From the NCBI GenBank assembly GCA_963854735.1, contig OY978099.1, forward strand, positions 62,001 to 126,000: DNA of 64,000 nucleotides. Direction: 5' to 3'. This DNA is from Marvania coccoides. Lineage: Eukaryota > Chlorophyta > Trebouxiophyceae > Chlorellales > Chlorellaceae. This document shows positions 12,332 through 22,508 of the stretch, piece after piece; the stretch's first letter is position 1, and every line of letters begins with the position of its first letter. The translations under genes were made by a program, and so were the position numbers. Below the pieces are notes generated by a model that made no database searches, was not told the origin of the DNA, and saw only the letters and a program-made list of their open reading frames with translations.

Positions 12332-13072
12332 ACAATCTCGAACTGAATTAAACTTGTTTCATAATTTTACCGCAGATCGCGAGCCGCAGCACATGCGACG
12401 TTAAATTATGCGAATTAAATATTTATTACACGCAGAGAGAGAGGCCAGCTCAATTTTTAGGACCAATGCGACCAAATAAATTTTTGAAATCAGTGCAGCT
12501 GCAATTCCCCAGCCAGGGAAGGGAGTGGGCAGGGTAAATCGTTCTTAGCGGTGGCAGACGAGAGAGGAGGGGAGAATTCCGGTTGTGCGGTGCAGTGCGC
12601 ATGCTCTGGTGGAGACAAATCCCTGCTTTGAAGGTTTTGGCCTTCGGAACGCCTGTTTCCGAAGAAATGATTCCTTATGGGAATGCAACAAGTTCCAAAG
12701 AGACGCCACAAAGAAAAAACTTCGGGAAAAACTTCCATAAGAGGTGGGCCCGATTGCAAAGAAACCCTGTGCTGAAACTTTGACTGGGCTGCTGGGCAAG
12801 CCCTTTCGAACCACCCATGTCGCTTTGTGTGTCTGGGATTTCTAGCCGTAATCAGTGAACGGAGTGATGGATTAAAACAAAAAAACTGTATGCATGCAAG
12901 CAAAGAAGAGTAATTTGGGGTCTAGAGCAATACACTTGAACACTGGCTTGTCGAAAAGAAAATTGTGGAGCGCAGGGCGCATCAAGATCTGACGCACAGC
13001 AACGAGAACGACTATAAGAGAAATTAAATTACGTGATAGAACTGGTCACAGTCACTGCCATTTGTCGCCGCA
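12332..13072. other. Intergenic, no supported gene
   Basis: 741 bases between the 5' end of the E(z) gene and the 3' end of the coiled-coil gene, both on the minus strand. Overlapping frames of 60-140 codons occur on both strands at 12490-12900, but none has a recognisable domain or supported splicing. Confidence 0.35.
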
Positions 13073-14429
13073 TCACAGCGACGGCCTGATTGAGGACGAA
13101 GAGGCACCGCTGTTGCGCCCCCTGCCGCCGACAGCCCTCACCGCCCGCAACGCCTCCTTGGCCTTCCTTGCGTGCTCTCTGTGGGCTTCCAGCGCCACTG
13201 TGAGTTCTTGCAGGTGCGCATGCAGCTCCTGTCCCTGCGACTTTGCGTCGGCATCACGGTTCTCAACTAGGCTGCGAAGGGCGGCAGCCTCGCGCTGCAG
13301 CCGGCCCATCTCGCCCTCCATCTCCAGCCACACCTGGACCTGCTCCGTCTCCACCGCGATGGCTCCGCGCTCCTGCAAGAAGCGCTCAACCAGCTGGCGA
13401 GGGGGGGGCGGTAGCTCAGGGGTGCCGCCCCCGATGGAGGCGCTTCCAGGAGAGGGACCACGCATGGGGGTGGTGGATCTCATGGGTGCGGGGCTAGTGA
13501 CCGCGCTGCTGGCCCTGCCTGCGCGGATTTTAGGTGAGCCGGGGGTGGTGGACTGGGCCTGCATGCGTTTGGCCTCCTCCAGCTGTTTAATCTTGCGCTG
13601 CAGCTCCACCTCCAGGATTGCCACGCTCTGCTCGGCCGTCTCTTTCTCAAAGACAGCCTCGCGCAGCTCCGCGGCGAGCGCCTCGCACTCGCGGCGCAGG
13701 GCGGCAGCACGACGCACAAACACGACAGCAGCAATGGAGGCCACCGCCAGGGCGGCTCCCAGGCCTGCTGGCAGCATGATTTGGGTGTCGGAGAGAGAGA
13801 ACTGGGCGGCCGCGGGGGCGATGAGGTCAAGGGCAGTTGTGGCGGTCGGCTCTGCAGCAGAAGGTGCCTGGCACTGGGCCACGGGGGTCTCCTGCTGCTC
13901 GACAGCGGCAGCAGCCTGTTTGGCGGCCGCCTTCCGGGTGGCACCCAGCTCCCGCACGGCCCTGGCGCCCGCACGCTCCATGGCACCGAGCTCGTTGTCT
14001 GCGCGGCTAAGTCTTGCAGAGAGGGCAACAGTGGCGTCCTGAAGCTCGGAACGCGCGCGCATGCAAGTTTCCAGCTCGGGTAAGGAAACAGAAACTTCAA
14101 TCGGGGCCTGCAAAGCCAGTTTCAGGGTGTCAGTTGCACCAGACATCCGGCATTCGGAACGGTTGGCTACGCACCTGCACCAATGGAGCCTCTTCGCGGG
14201 ATCCAGAGCCCATGAATATGCTAGCTATCATAATGAGCACCACGACAGCCGCCGGCGCAATCAGGCCGGCATGTTTGGCGACAGTTTGGGCGGAAAAAGT
14301 CTGTTGGCTGTGAGCACGAAACGCGGGCGACGCTTTCAGCTTGGCCAGCTCTTCCTTGGTGGTCTCGTCGCGTCTACGAGCGTACTCGTGCCGCGTGAGC
14401 GGCCGCCCAGCCCTAAATTCGGAGGGCAT
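13073..14429 (-). CDS. Two-helix membrane protein with long coiled coil, function unknown
   Basis: Proposed as two exons, complement(14175..14429) and (13073..14107), 429 residues, with a 67-base GTGCGT...TTGCAG intron in phase 0. Exon 1 carries one hydrophobic helix (LIAPAAVVVLIMIASIFMG). Exon 2 carries a second (GLGAALAVASIAAVVFV) followed by heptad-rich stretches with many Ala, Glu, Gln and Arg. A Ser/Pro/Arg-rich linker (GSPKIRAGRASSAVTSP region) separates two coiled-coil blocks. I do not recognise the family. The alternative is two overlapping genes: the first frame runs to a stop at 14130 and the second could start at ATG 14146. I prefer splicing because the splice sites fit exactly and overlapping same-strand nuclear genes are rare. 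Confidence 0.6.
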
Positions 14430-14786
14430 CAAAAATTCCCGGAAGCGCGAAAAAGAGTTGCAAACAGCAAGTGGGCAGCTTCGTGATGTACGAGTCGATA
14501 TGCAAGGGCATTGATGTCTTTTAAATGATTAAAACGAGCCTGGAAACGGGGAAACAGACGCAATCATCTCAAATTTACACATTTTCCAGATTTCTATAGA
14601 CTAAACGAACCGAAAAATAGAAAAAAATATCCAGAAAAAAAGTGATTCTTGAAGCGTTGAGCGTCGCAAAAATTATTGTAAATTTTCAAACAGAAAAGGG
14701 CTGGCGATGCGCGTGCAACAAGCGGCGCCTCATTTTTCAGTTCGATTAAATTGATCATTTTCACTTCCTAGAGATAGATTGGAGCC
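14430..14786. other. Divergent promoter region
   Basis: 357 AT-rich bases between the coiled-coil gene (minus strand) and the SPF45 gene (plus strand). No gene or RNA was seen. Confidence 0.4.
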
Positions 14787-16113
14787 ATGTTTGGGCTTTA
14801 CGGCGACCTGCCGCAGGCCAAAGATGAGACCGAAAAGAAGGACGAGGTGGGCGCCCCCGGCAAGTGGTCTGGGTCCTCCCTTGTGCCGCCGGCCAAGCGG
14901 GCAGGCGGTGCAGTCATGCCGCCGCCAGCGGTGCTGCGCAATGCCAGTGGGCGCGGCCGAGGTGATGCCGCTGCTAATGTTGCGGCTGGTTCTGCCAGCG
15001 GTGGGCGAGGCAGGGGGCGCGGTACAGCTGTCTCTGCTTCTGTGGCTGCGGAGCACAACAAGCCATCCGGTGTTTTGCCCACCGCCGCCTTTTCCGGGTT
15101 TGGCGACGGCATCCGCGACGAGTACGACCCCGCCCTCCCCAATGACTACGACGAAATCCGCCGCCGGCGCGAGCAGCAGCGGCTTGACGCTGAAGCTGAG
15201 TCTGAGCGGCAGGAGCGGCTGCGAGAGGTCAGGGAGCTGGAGGAGCTGGAGCGACGACGCGAGGATGAGGTGGAGAGGGAACAGGAAGCAGCAGCAGCTG
15301 TTGGTAGCGGCGGTGGTGTGTCCGCTCCTCACTTGGCGGACAATGAGGAGCGGAGGGTGATGCTGGGGCTCAGCGGCGATGAAGCGTTCCTGAGACGGGC
15401 TGTGCTCTCTTCCTCGAGGAGCACCGAGGCAGTGGAGCCCCTACAGCCACCTGCTTCTTCTGGGGGCGGCGTGAAGGGGATGACGCTGGCGCAGCGCATG
15501 CTGGAGAAAATGGGGTGGAAGGAAGGGGAGGGGCTGGGGAAGACGAAACAGGGGATGGCAGCGCCACTGGCGGTGCAGAAAACCGATGCCCGCAGCGGCA
15601 GAGTTGGTGGGTTTAAACCTGTATATTATTTATTTTTTCCAGGGAGCTCAATCACTGCTATCATTTCATCACACCTCTCTGTGTGCAGTGTCACTGGAGC
15701 CCATCATCACGGCGCCAGCACCAGCGCCCCCTTGCTCTTCTCTTCCGTCCTTTCCTCCCATTTCTGACACTGACGCTGGCCCCCCCTCCCGCGTCATCGT
15801 GCTGCGCAACATCGTCCCCCCAGGCGGCGTGGACGACTCCCTGGACGAAGAGGTGGGCAACGAGTGCAGCAGGCATGGCGAGGTGACGGACGTTGCAATA
15901 TTTGAGGTGACGGCAGCAAGGCAGCAAGGCATCCCGGATGAGGAGGCGGTGAGGGTGTACGTGCAGTTTACGGAGCAGGGGGCCGCTGCCGCCGCGCTGA
16001 TGGCTCTGCACGGTCGGTTCTTTGGCGGGCGAACCGTGCGCGCGAGGTACTTTGACGAGGCGAGGTTTGAGGCGGGGGACCTGGCGCCGCGGTACGAAGA
16101 GCTCCGCAGCTAG
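14787..16113 (+). CDS. RBM17: Splicing factor SPF45 (RBM17 / DRT111 family)
   Basis: Two exons, 14787..15606 and 15689..16113, encode 414 residues; the intron splits a valine codon in phase 1. The protein starts MFGLYGDLPQAK, as is typical of SPF45 orthologues. It then has an Arg/Glu-rich stretch containing YDEIRRRREQQR. A G-patch follows near 231-275 (MTLAQRMLEKMGWKEGEGLG), then a C-terminal U2AF-homology motif near 308-410. That domain has VIVLRNIV and the R-Y-F signature (VRARYFDEARF) used to bind ULM peptides of SF1, U2AF and SF3B1. SPF45 acts in 3' splice-site choice and alternative splicing in the nucleus, and in plants also in DNA-damage and hormone responses. Length and order match the family. 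Confidence 0.93.
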
Positions 16114-16433
16114 CTTGTCAATATTTATTTGTTATTATTATTTTCAAGTTGGTTGTAGAGAAAAGACTGCTATAGCTGTGGAGACGGAGCGGACTGGTAT
16201 ATGGAGGGCCAGAGAAGAAGATATTCGGGCTGTCTCAGTAGTTCAGAAATAGGCATGAAAGCTGGCGACAGGACATGAGGAGCGTGCTATCAGATTTGGC
16301 AGTGTGGGGACGCGCTGAACGTCTTCTTTTGCAGCTTACTATTATACGCCTCTTGTCAAACACGCAATTTCGCGCACAAACGCGGACCTACATTTTTTTT
16401 TAATTTTTAAAATCTTAAATCTTCCTCCTTAAA
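16114..16433. other. Intergenic, no feature seen
   Basis: 320 bases between two plus-strand genes. The second half, with a run of T near 16391-16398, is the likely promoter of the TPR gene. Confidence 0.35.
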
Positions 16434-17327
16434 ATGCGGACTTTGAGGCTTTGCAGCCCGGTTACGGCCTTAAACCATCACATACATCACCCACTCCGCA
16501 TACCTGACGCGGCAGCACCAGCACCAGCATTCCATCGCCGAACTGAGCAGCAGCGGTGCCAGACGGCAGTGCGCCCCGCTGCTGGCAAGTCGCCGCAGTA
16601 CGCCGAGTGGTCCCAGTCCATCCCCACGCCCTCTTCGTCCGCCCCAGTAACTCCAGACCCCAGACTGACCACCCTCGCAATGACTGCGTTCATGTTTCTA
16701 GAGGGCGCAGCCCTGATAGGAGCGGTGGTGGGGGGCGCGCTGGCACGCAAGCGCCGCAAGCAGCTGGAAGAGACCAACCTCAAGCTTCGGCTGATCAACT
16801 CCGAGCTGCGGCGGCGGCAGGCAGTGGATGAGCGCGAGAGTGACTACCGCACTGCGTTGGAAAAGTCACTGGAGGCGCCCAGCGCAGCGCACCCCACAGA
16901 AACGTACGGCAACCTTAAGATGAGCCTGGCGAAGGCGCGGCAGAGCGTGGAGGCGGCTATCAAAGGGGCGAAAGAGCAGCTGCGAGAACCGAGCGGCAGC
17001 AGCAGTGGCGCTGTGGCCGTGATGCCGATGCTCGATGAGGCGCTCCGGACTTCGCGAGACATCAAGGATCCTCGTGCGGAGCGGGCGGTGATGCGGCTGC
17101 GTGCGCGTGCTTTGCGTGCTGCGGGTGATTTGCACGGCTCGCTGGATGCACTGCGCCAGGTGATGGAGCTGTCTGCGGTTGTGGGGGAGGCAGGCGACAA
17201 CGATGCAGACACTCTGGGCGAGATGGGCGACGTGTTTGCTGAGATGGGCGATTACGACGCTGCTGGGAAATGCTACGACCGCTGCATTGCCGCTATCACG
17301 ATGTCATCGACAGCTGATGAGCAATGA
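16434..17327 (+). CDS. TPR protein with one membrane helix, probably plastid-targeted (FLU-like class)
   Basis: A single exon of 297 residues. The N-terminus is rich in Arg, His, Ser and Ala with few acids, like a plastid transit peptide. It is followed by a helix (AMTAFMFLEGAALIGAVVGG) and a basic coiled coil (ARKRRKQLEETNLKLRLIN, then SELRRRQ). Toward the C-terminus are TPR-like units: RAERAVMRLRARALRAAGDLHGSLDAL and MGDVFAEMGDYDAAGKCYDRCI. This order (transit peptide, membrane helix, coiled coil, TPR) resembles plastid TPR proteins such as FLU/FLP, negative regulators of chlorophyll synthesis, but I cannot show that it is the orthologue. It is convergent with the SRPRB gene. The topology is fairly clear; the function is inference. 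Confidence 0.55.
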   Translation: MRTLRLCSPVTALNHHIHHPLRIPDAAAPAPAFHRRTEQQRCQTAVRPAAGKSPQYAEWSQSIPTPSSSAPVTPDPRLTTLAMTAFMFLEGAALIGAVVGGALARKRRKQLEETNLKLRLINSELRRRQAVDERESDYRTALEKSLEAPSAAHPTETYGNLKMSLAKARQSVEAAIKGAKEQLREPSGSSSGAVAVMPMLDEALRTSRDIKDPRAERAVMRLRARALRAAGDLHGSLDALRQVMELSAVVGEAGDNDADTLGEMGDVFAEMGDYDAAGKCYDRCIAAITMSSTADEQ

Positions 17328-17542
17328 ATGCATTTGGATTTAAAGTATAAATGAAAGGAAATAACTGGTCTGCATAAATTTTATTCGATGGCTGGACTTT
17401 TTTTTTTTACAAATCGTTAAAATATGATGAAAGATAGAAATATTTGCACCCCAGAGCTGAACTAAACCGTTAAAAGAAGGAATACTCACGAAGAATTTTC
17501 TCCAAAATTGAATGTTTTTCCTTTTGTTCAAAAATAAAATTG

Positions 17543-18589
17543 TTACTCTGGGATGCACCGCCGCATGAATGCCTCCACCCCTGCCGCCCCGCCCGCGTCC
17601 AGTGCAGACACGGCCACGCAGCTCACCGCAGGGCCCTTGCCCACCAAGGCCAGCGCCTCAAAGCTGAACGCTTCCCCAGGGGCGCTCCCCAGGGCTGCTG
17701 CGCGCGCTGCGCTGCCGTCTCCACCCAGCGCGCCCCTGGTGCTGCGCATGGCGTCGATCTCCTTCTCCAGGCGCTTGCGGATAAAATCCACGGTGTGCGC
17801 CTTTGGCCCAGCGTCCGCTTTGTTGCACGCCAGCAGCACCGGCAGGCGGCGGCCGCCCACCACAGGGTGTGTCAACACGTCGTACAGCTGCCTGTGTTTT
17901 TTTTTGAACTAGGGGGGATTAGAGAGGGGAAAGCGGTGCATTTAGCTGAATTGTTTACATGAAACCGTGTTTACAACCAAGGCTCCCCTACTCACTCTGC
18001 TGCCTCTGCCTTCTTGGGCAGAAAGTCCACCGAGTCAACGACAAAAACGATGCCCCGGGCGGAGGTGGCAAAGGTGTCAAACACGCTTCGCAGGCGGGGG
18101 TGACCCGGAATGTCCACCACGTGAATGGGGCGGGCAGAGGGATGCTGCAGGAAAAGAAAAAAACGGGAGGAGGAGGGCGGTGTAAAAAATAAAATGGTCT
18201 GTAGCTGAAAAATAGCGGAGCGCTATACCCAAAATCCTCGAGCGTACTTTGTCTGACTTTGGCCTGATGTCCGCTTCGTTGGGCTGCATTGAGGCCACGG
18301 TGCCGTTGCGCACAGAGCCATCGCGGAGCTGCAGGAACAGCGTCGTCTTGCCGACGTCGCAGGGGCCCACGATCAGCACCGCTGCGCCGCGGGAACCGGA
18401 AGAGAAGGCGCGCTTCCAGGCTGTGGGAGAGAAAGGCAAGAAAGGGGTCAAAGAGAGGCCTCTTGCGGAAGTGATCGCAGCAGCAGCGATAGATCAAGCA
18501 GGCTCACCGATGAAGAGAATGGCAACGGCAAGCCCAAGAATGAAAAACATGGCCGCGGGGCTTTGCAATACTTGCGTCACGGTCCCCAT
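17543..18589 (-). CDS. SRPRB: Signal recognition particle receptor subunit beta
   Basis: Four exons, complement(18508..18589), (18248..18420), (17996..18144) and (17543..17891), give 250 residues with GT-AG introns and matching phases. An N-terminal membrane anchor (AAMFFILGLAVAILFI) is followed by a small GTPase domain. The P-loop is G-P-C-D-V-G-K-T-T at 46-54. The switch region gives HVVDIPGHPRL (family D-x-P-G-H), followed by IVFVVDSVDF. The N-K-x-D box is LLACNKADA. SR-beta is an ER-membrane Arf-like GTPase that anchors SR-alpha and couples arrival of ribosome-nascent chains to the translocon. The C-terminal part contains a Gly/Ala-rich insert before VSALDAGG. Every family hallmark is visible. 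Confidence 0.93.
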
Positions 18590-19315
18590 TTTTTTAATTT
18601 ATTCTGATGATTTAAATGATTAATATTAGGCCGATATCGCGCTTTTCTCGTGTCCTCGTTGTCGAAAACAGTCAGTAGATCATTAATAAAACACCAATAA
18701 TAGGCGCCGGGAGCCCAGTTATATTTCAATATTACTGCGCCTCAACTGCCTCGAGCTCGAGCTCACAATTAAAAATCCTACTTGAAACCCAACTATAACT
18801 TTGTAAATTAATTTAATGCTTACGCACAAACGTCTAGATTAGCTCATCGTAGGCTTGAAATTCCACACGCTTGTGAAATTTCCATAGATCCTCGGTAGCT
18901 TCAATTGTTGTCATTTTTTGGGTTTGTTGGCCACGGCACGCCTCGCATCTCTCTTGTACAAGTCATATAGAATATACATATGCTCAGAACCGACGCCATG
19001 CCGCCAGAGATTGAGAGAGGACTGTCGGTTGCCCCGAGAGAGCTCGCAAGCCTGATGGACAGCGGTGAGCGCACTTTGGGGGTCATGTTTACCTTTGATA
19101 CTCAATCGAGAGCCATCAAAATTGCCTCACAGCGCCTGGAGGCTCCAAGCCCCGGGTGGTTGTTGAGACATTCGTAGTGGCTCGCCTCAAAACCTTTCAA
19201 ATTGCGTGTTTGCTTGAAATTGGTCATCCCAAGCGCATAATTAATGGTATTCAACATGGAAATCCCGCCTTTGCGGCGGGATTTGTTTGTTGTTCGCACT
19301 TTGTGTGACTGAGCG
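18590..19315. other. Intergenic, with unresolved minus-strand frames
   Basis: About 726 bases upstream of the SRPRB gene and of the small ORF before the kinase. Two short minus-strand frames (18911-19105 and 19102-19356) read like protein in places (YILYDLYKRDARRAVANKP) but share no frame, and I found no convincing splice between them. A perfect hairpin is listed separately. Confidence 0.35.
19260..19284. repeat. Perfect 10-bp inverted repeat (hairpin)
   Basis: The arm AAATCCCGCC at 19260-19269 is followed by a five-base loop and its exact reverse complement GGCGGGATTT at 19275-19284. In RNA it would form a stable stem-loop with a T-rich run after it on the plus strand. Its role is unknown. 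Confidence 0.7.
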
Positions 19316-19516
19316 ATGTCAGCATCTGTGCAGGGTTTGCGTGCTCCACAGACCACCCCGCCTGGGCGACGACGTCGCCCTTCTTTGCTACTGCTGCTGG
19401 CGGTGGTAAGTTCCGGCTATTTCAATAAACACGCGTACTGTAATTTTTTTTCTCAGGAGGGCGGGGCGCTCTTGCTTTCTGCCTTTTTGCTGCTGATGCT
19501 TAATGTATTGGAGTAA
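19316..19516 (+). CDS. Small spliced ORF (49 residues) with a hydrophobic hairpin, overlapping the kinase start
   Basis: Two exons are possible, 19316..19405 and 19457..19516, joined by an excellent intron (GTAAGT donor, TTTTTTTTCTCAG acceptor) in phase 0. The product starts MSASVQGLRAP, has an Arg cluster (GRRRRP), then two hydrophobic runs (SLLLLLAV and ALLLSAFLLLMLNVL), and ends at TAA. The last base of TAA is the A of the kinase ATG (TAATG), so this could be a small membrane protein, an upstream ORF on the kinase mRNA, or a 5' exon pair. Against it, exon 1 is similar to the first bases of the kinase frame, which implies a local duplication. I do not recognise a family. Confidence 0.35.
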   Translation: MSASVQGLRAPQTTPPGRRRRPSLLLLLAVVSSGYFNKHAYCNFFSQEGGALLLSAFLLLMLNVLE

Positions 19517-21336
19517 TGGCAACAATCTGTGCAGGTTGCTCCGCAGACCATCCTGCCTGGGTGACGGCGTCGCCCTTTGAAGCTGCTGCCACAGGCCCTC
19601 ACCATGCGCCGGAGCAGGAGCAGCCTCAACCCCAACAACACAACCACCCCCGCCCGCGCGAGCTGCAACAAACACGACAGCCCCCGCTGCTGGGCCGCCC
19701 ACGAGCGTCTTCTTTCACCCAGCAACACAACGTCCCCGCCACTGTGCGTCGCAAGATATTTTCTGGTGAGACCAGTGGGGCGGCTTTTGTGGTTGTGCCG
19801 CCTGCTGACTCCCTGCCGCGCATCTCCACAAACGCGTCAAGCGCGCGCTCCTCGGCCTGCAGCGGCACACTGCGACTGGACGTTACTGGTTTTTCCAGTC
19901 TCACCATCGCTGGCAGTGAAATCGCCGGTGGCGCTGAGGAAATCGAGCCCACCACAGCCACGGCACCACCACCCGCAACAGCCCCTGCGCCGCCCCCTTA
20001 TTCCGACTGGCGCTCTGCCTACCGCATCCCGCTGTTTGCCGCCGACGGCAAGCTGATGGGATACCGCCAAAACAGCTGCGTGCTGGCCAAGCAGGCGCAG
20101 GCGTCGCAAGAGGCCGTGGTGGACACCGCAGCAGACGCGCTGTCCTCCCCCTCACCCCCCGACTCCCCCTACGGCTTTGACAGGGGCAACAGCAGCCCCC
20201 ACGCCGAAGATTTTGCCGCCGCCGCTGCCAGCCCCACAGCAGGGTTCCCCGACGCCGACAGCCGCGTGCCTGGGTATCTGCTAGGCCCCATCATCGGGCG
20301 CGGCGGTTTTTGCTGCGTGCACAAGGGTCTCCACATCCCCACGTCGCTGCCCGTCGCCATCAAGGTGATTGACAAGCAGCGGGTGCGGGACCCCAAAGAC
20401 AGGGACCGGGTGGACCGAGAGATGAGAGTCATGCGGCAGCTGGCGGGGCACGTGGGCATCGTGCAGCTGCTGGAGTGCGCCGAGACCCCCCGCCACCTGT
20501 ACATCATCATGGAGCACTGCGCAGGGGGGTCGCTGCTGGACTACGTCCGCGACCGGCGGAAGCTGCCGGAATCAGAGGCGGCGCCGCTGTTCCGGCAGCT
20601 CATCGCGGCATTGCAGCACTGCCACCGCCGCGGCATCGTGCACCGCGATGTCAAGCTGGAGAACGTGCTGCTGGACGGGCGAGGGGGGGTGCGCCTCATC
20701 GACTTTGGGCTGTGCGGCTACTACCTGCCCCACAAAACGCTACGGTGCCACTGCGGGTCGCCATCGTACGCGGCGCCCGAGATCGTGGCGCGCAGAGACT
20801 ACCTGGCCCCTCCCGTCGACGTGTGGAGCGCCGGCGTTGTGCTGTTTGCGATGCTGGCAGGCTACCTGCCCTTCCACGCCAAGGACAAGAAGGCGCTGTC
20901 CGCCAAGATTGCAGAGGGCACGTGGCGGCCCCCCGCGTGGTTTTCCTTGCCCGCCACCGACCTGCTGGGCCGCATGCTGTCGCTGGACCCCCAGCAGCGC
21001 ACAACGCTGGAGGAGGTGGGGCGCCACCCATGGCTGCAAAAAGCAGAGGCAGAGGGAGGGGCGACGAGGAGCCCGAAGACATGCGGCGCGGAGCCCGACA
21101 TGGTGCTGGTACTGGCAGCGGCGAGCGCGAACGCGAGCGGCGGCGGCGAGGCAGACGTGGAGGGCCTGCTGCGCGCGCTGCGGCTCAGGGAGTGCAACGC
21201 CCGCACAGCTGGGTACCACCTGCTGTGCGGGGCCAGGCAGGCTAGTCGACGGGTGGCAAGCAGCAGCGGCAACAGCGGCTCGACGGACGGTGGCGGCAGC
21301 AGCGGCGGCAGCAGCACCGTCGTTGTATTTGATTGA
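19516..21336 (+). CDS. CAMK/SNF1-type serine/threonine protein kinase
   Basis: One uninterrupted frame of 606 residues. A disordered, Pro/Ala/Ser-rich N-terminus of about 250 residues precedes a complete kinase domain near 254-510. Its features are the Gly loop IGRGGFCCV, the VAIKVIDKQ lysine, HRDVKLEN near 376-383, DFG at 396-398 (LIDFGLCG), GSPSYAAPEI, DVWSAGVVLFAMLAGYLPF and a final HPWLQK. The sequence is of CAMK-like (AMPK/SNF1-related) type, and the L-C-G after DFG is usual for that group. The 95-residue tail has no clear UBA or KA1 domain and ends in Gly/Ser repeats. The substrate is unknown. The start is uncertain because the ATG at 19516 lies at the edge of a duplicated segment, but the domain itself is intact and probably active. 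Confidence 0.87.
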   Translation: MATICAGCSADHPAWVTASPFEAAATGPHHAPEQEQPQPQQHNHPRPRELQQTRQPPLLGRPRASSFTQQHNVPATVRRKIFSGETSGAAFVVVPPADSLPRISTNASSARSSACSGTLRLDVTGFSSLTIAGSEIAGGAEEIEPTTATAPPPATAPAPPPYSDWRSAYRIPLFAADGKLMGYRQNSCVLAKQAQASQEAVVDTAADALSSPSPPDSPYGFDRGNSSPHAEDFAAAAASPTAGFPDADSRVPGYLLGPIIGRGGFCCVHKGLHIPTSLPVAIKVIDKQRVRDPKDRDRVDREMRVMRQLAGHVGIVQLLECAETPRHLYIIMEHCAGGSLLDYVRDRRKLPESEAAPLFRQLIAALQHCHRRGIVHRDVKLENVLLDGRGGVRLIDFGLCGYYLPHKTLRCHCGSPSYAAPEIVARRDYLAPPVDVWSAGVVLFAMLAGYLPFHAKDKKALSAKIAEGTWRPPAWFSLPATDLLGRMLSLDPQQRTTLEEVGRHPWLQKAEAEGGATRSPKTCGAEPDMVLVLAAASANASGGGEADVEGLLRALRLRECNARTAGYHLLCGARQASRRVASSSGNSGSTDGGGSSGGSSTVVVFD

Positions 21337-22498
21337 CGGTGCTTTATTCATCTGTTTGTTTATTTATTTATTTTCACTGTTTCTTCTAGTGTACACTAGT
21401 AAATTCCCAGACCCATTCCGCTGCCTCCCAAGGGCAGATCGAATACCAGTTTCTGGTCGGCGTTTAGAACTTGCTGAGTTAAGGGTATTATATTCGGGTG
21501 AGGGTGACTAACTAACCGATATCCTTTTCAATTAGAATATTAGTGGTCCGGAGTTGAACTAATTCTAAACAAATATTCAATATTTAAACGAAGTTTGTTA
21601 GGGGTAGCGCAGGAGTGAACACGTGATAAAGCGGCAGAGCGGAAAGACTGGCTGCTCATGTAACTCAGATGGTAGAGCGGCAGACCAGAAAATATGCCAC
21701 TTGTTTCTCATTGAATTGTAGGTAAGCTTTACGGTATCCAGAGTTCCACTTGAGCGCACCCCAGCGCGATTTCTCACTGGATATGCTGTCAATGGGGCCA
21801 TGCAACCTTTGCTGACCGCGACTTCTCTTGACATCGTTGAACAACGATTGCACGAAGGATTGGCGAGCACCATGAAAGGCGGTGAAACTTTGGACGTGAA
21901 AAACAAATTTCGGCATTTAATTAAATCAAATTTGTTTGCCTGAGAATCCGGAGATTGGTGCTGGAATTTTTGAAACTAGCTTGCGATGAATGAAGTTTTG
22001 ATTTAATTAAACATAAGGGTTTCGTATGCATGCGGCGGCCAGGTTGCTGGAAACTACTGGTTCTGTTTCAATGCTGGTAGAGAGAGAGAAAAGATGCAGT
22101 CTTTGCTGTAAAAATACTTTTTCAAGGTTGGTTTTTTCACTTCGGCAAAAAAAAGGGTGGGGCAGCACACCCCATGCACACTTCCATGGTGGTGTAAGTC
22201 GCGTATTTGAGGCGAGCAACGTGCTTTTAAAAGAGCAGCGCGCCCTCCAGTGCTGCTCAAAAGGGAAATTTAAGGAAGATAATATCTCAAAATGTCGGCC
22301 GACCCCCCCATGGCACCGATATGTGCGGTTTTTCGCCTTCTCCACGCCGTTCTAGGGTTAAATTGAACAGTTCCAGGGATTGGCGGGGCCCCAAAACAGG
22401 TAGCCAGTTTGAGGTCAAGATGTCATGTGGATCATGTTTTTTGTGTTGTCAAAAGGTGGTCTTGGTGTGCAAAGTTGTAAACAGTTGCAAAATAAAGC
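21337..22498. other. Gene-poor intergenic DNA
   Basis: About 1.16 kb with no supported protein gene. It contains the 5S-like repeat listed separately. A D-arm-like string at about 21655-21680 was tested as a tRNA and rejected. A frame pair at 22007-22355 on both strands has no recognisable content. Confidence 0.35.
21425..21515 (+). repeat. Dispersed repeat, copy A (5S rRNA-like)
   Basis: This stretch matches the reverse complement of 39138-39233 at roughly 80% by eye, from the shared CTCCCAAGGGCAGATCG to TTCGGGTGAGGGTGACT. It has local resemblance to 5S rRNA: ATCGAATACCAG against the 5S ATCATACCAG region, TAGAACTTGCTGAGTTAAG against the CAGAACTCCG.AGTTAAG box, and GGGTGACT near the C box. 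The outer 5S stem is not present, so this is not a functional 5S gene. A 5S-derived SINE or pseudogene is possible. Confidence 0.45.
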
Positions 22499-22508
22499 AA
22501 AAATGCAA

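Noticed and set aside
12490..12903. Overlapping frames on both strands in the E(z)-coiled-coil spacer
   Set aside because: No domain, no splice support and amino-acid composition unlike the neighbouring genes.
21425..21515. A functional 5S rRNA gene
   Set aside because: The closing stem I and part of the middle are absent, so only a derived repeat or pseudogene is supported.
21650..21760. A tRNA-like D-arm string (AACTCAGATGGTAGAGC) on the plus strand
   Set aside because: The anticodon loop would lack U33, the D stem has a mismatch, no T arm with a TTCRA loop is found downstream, and no matching 3' half lies upstream for a permuted gene.
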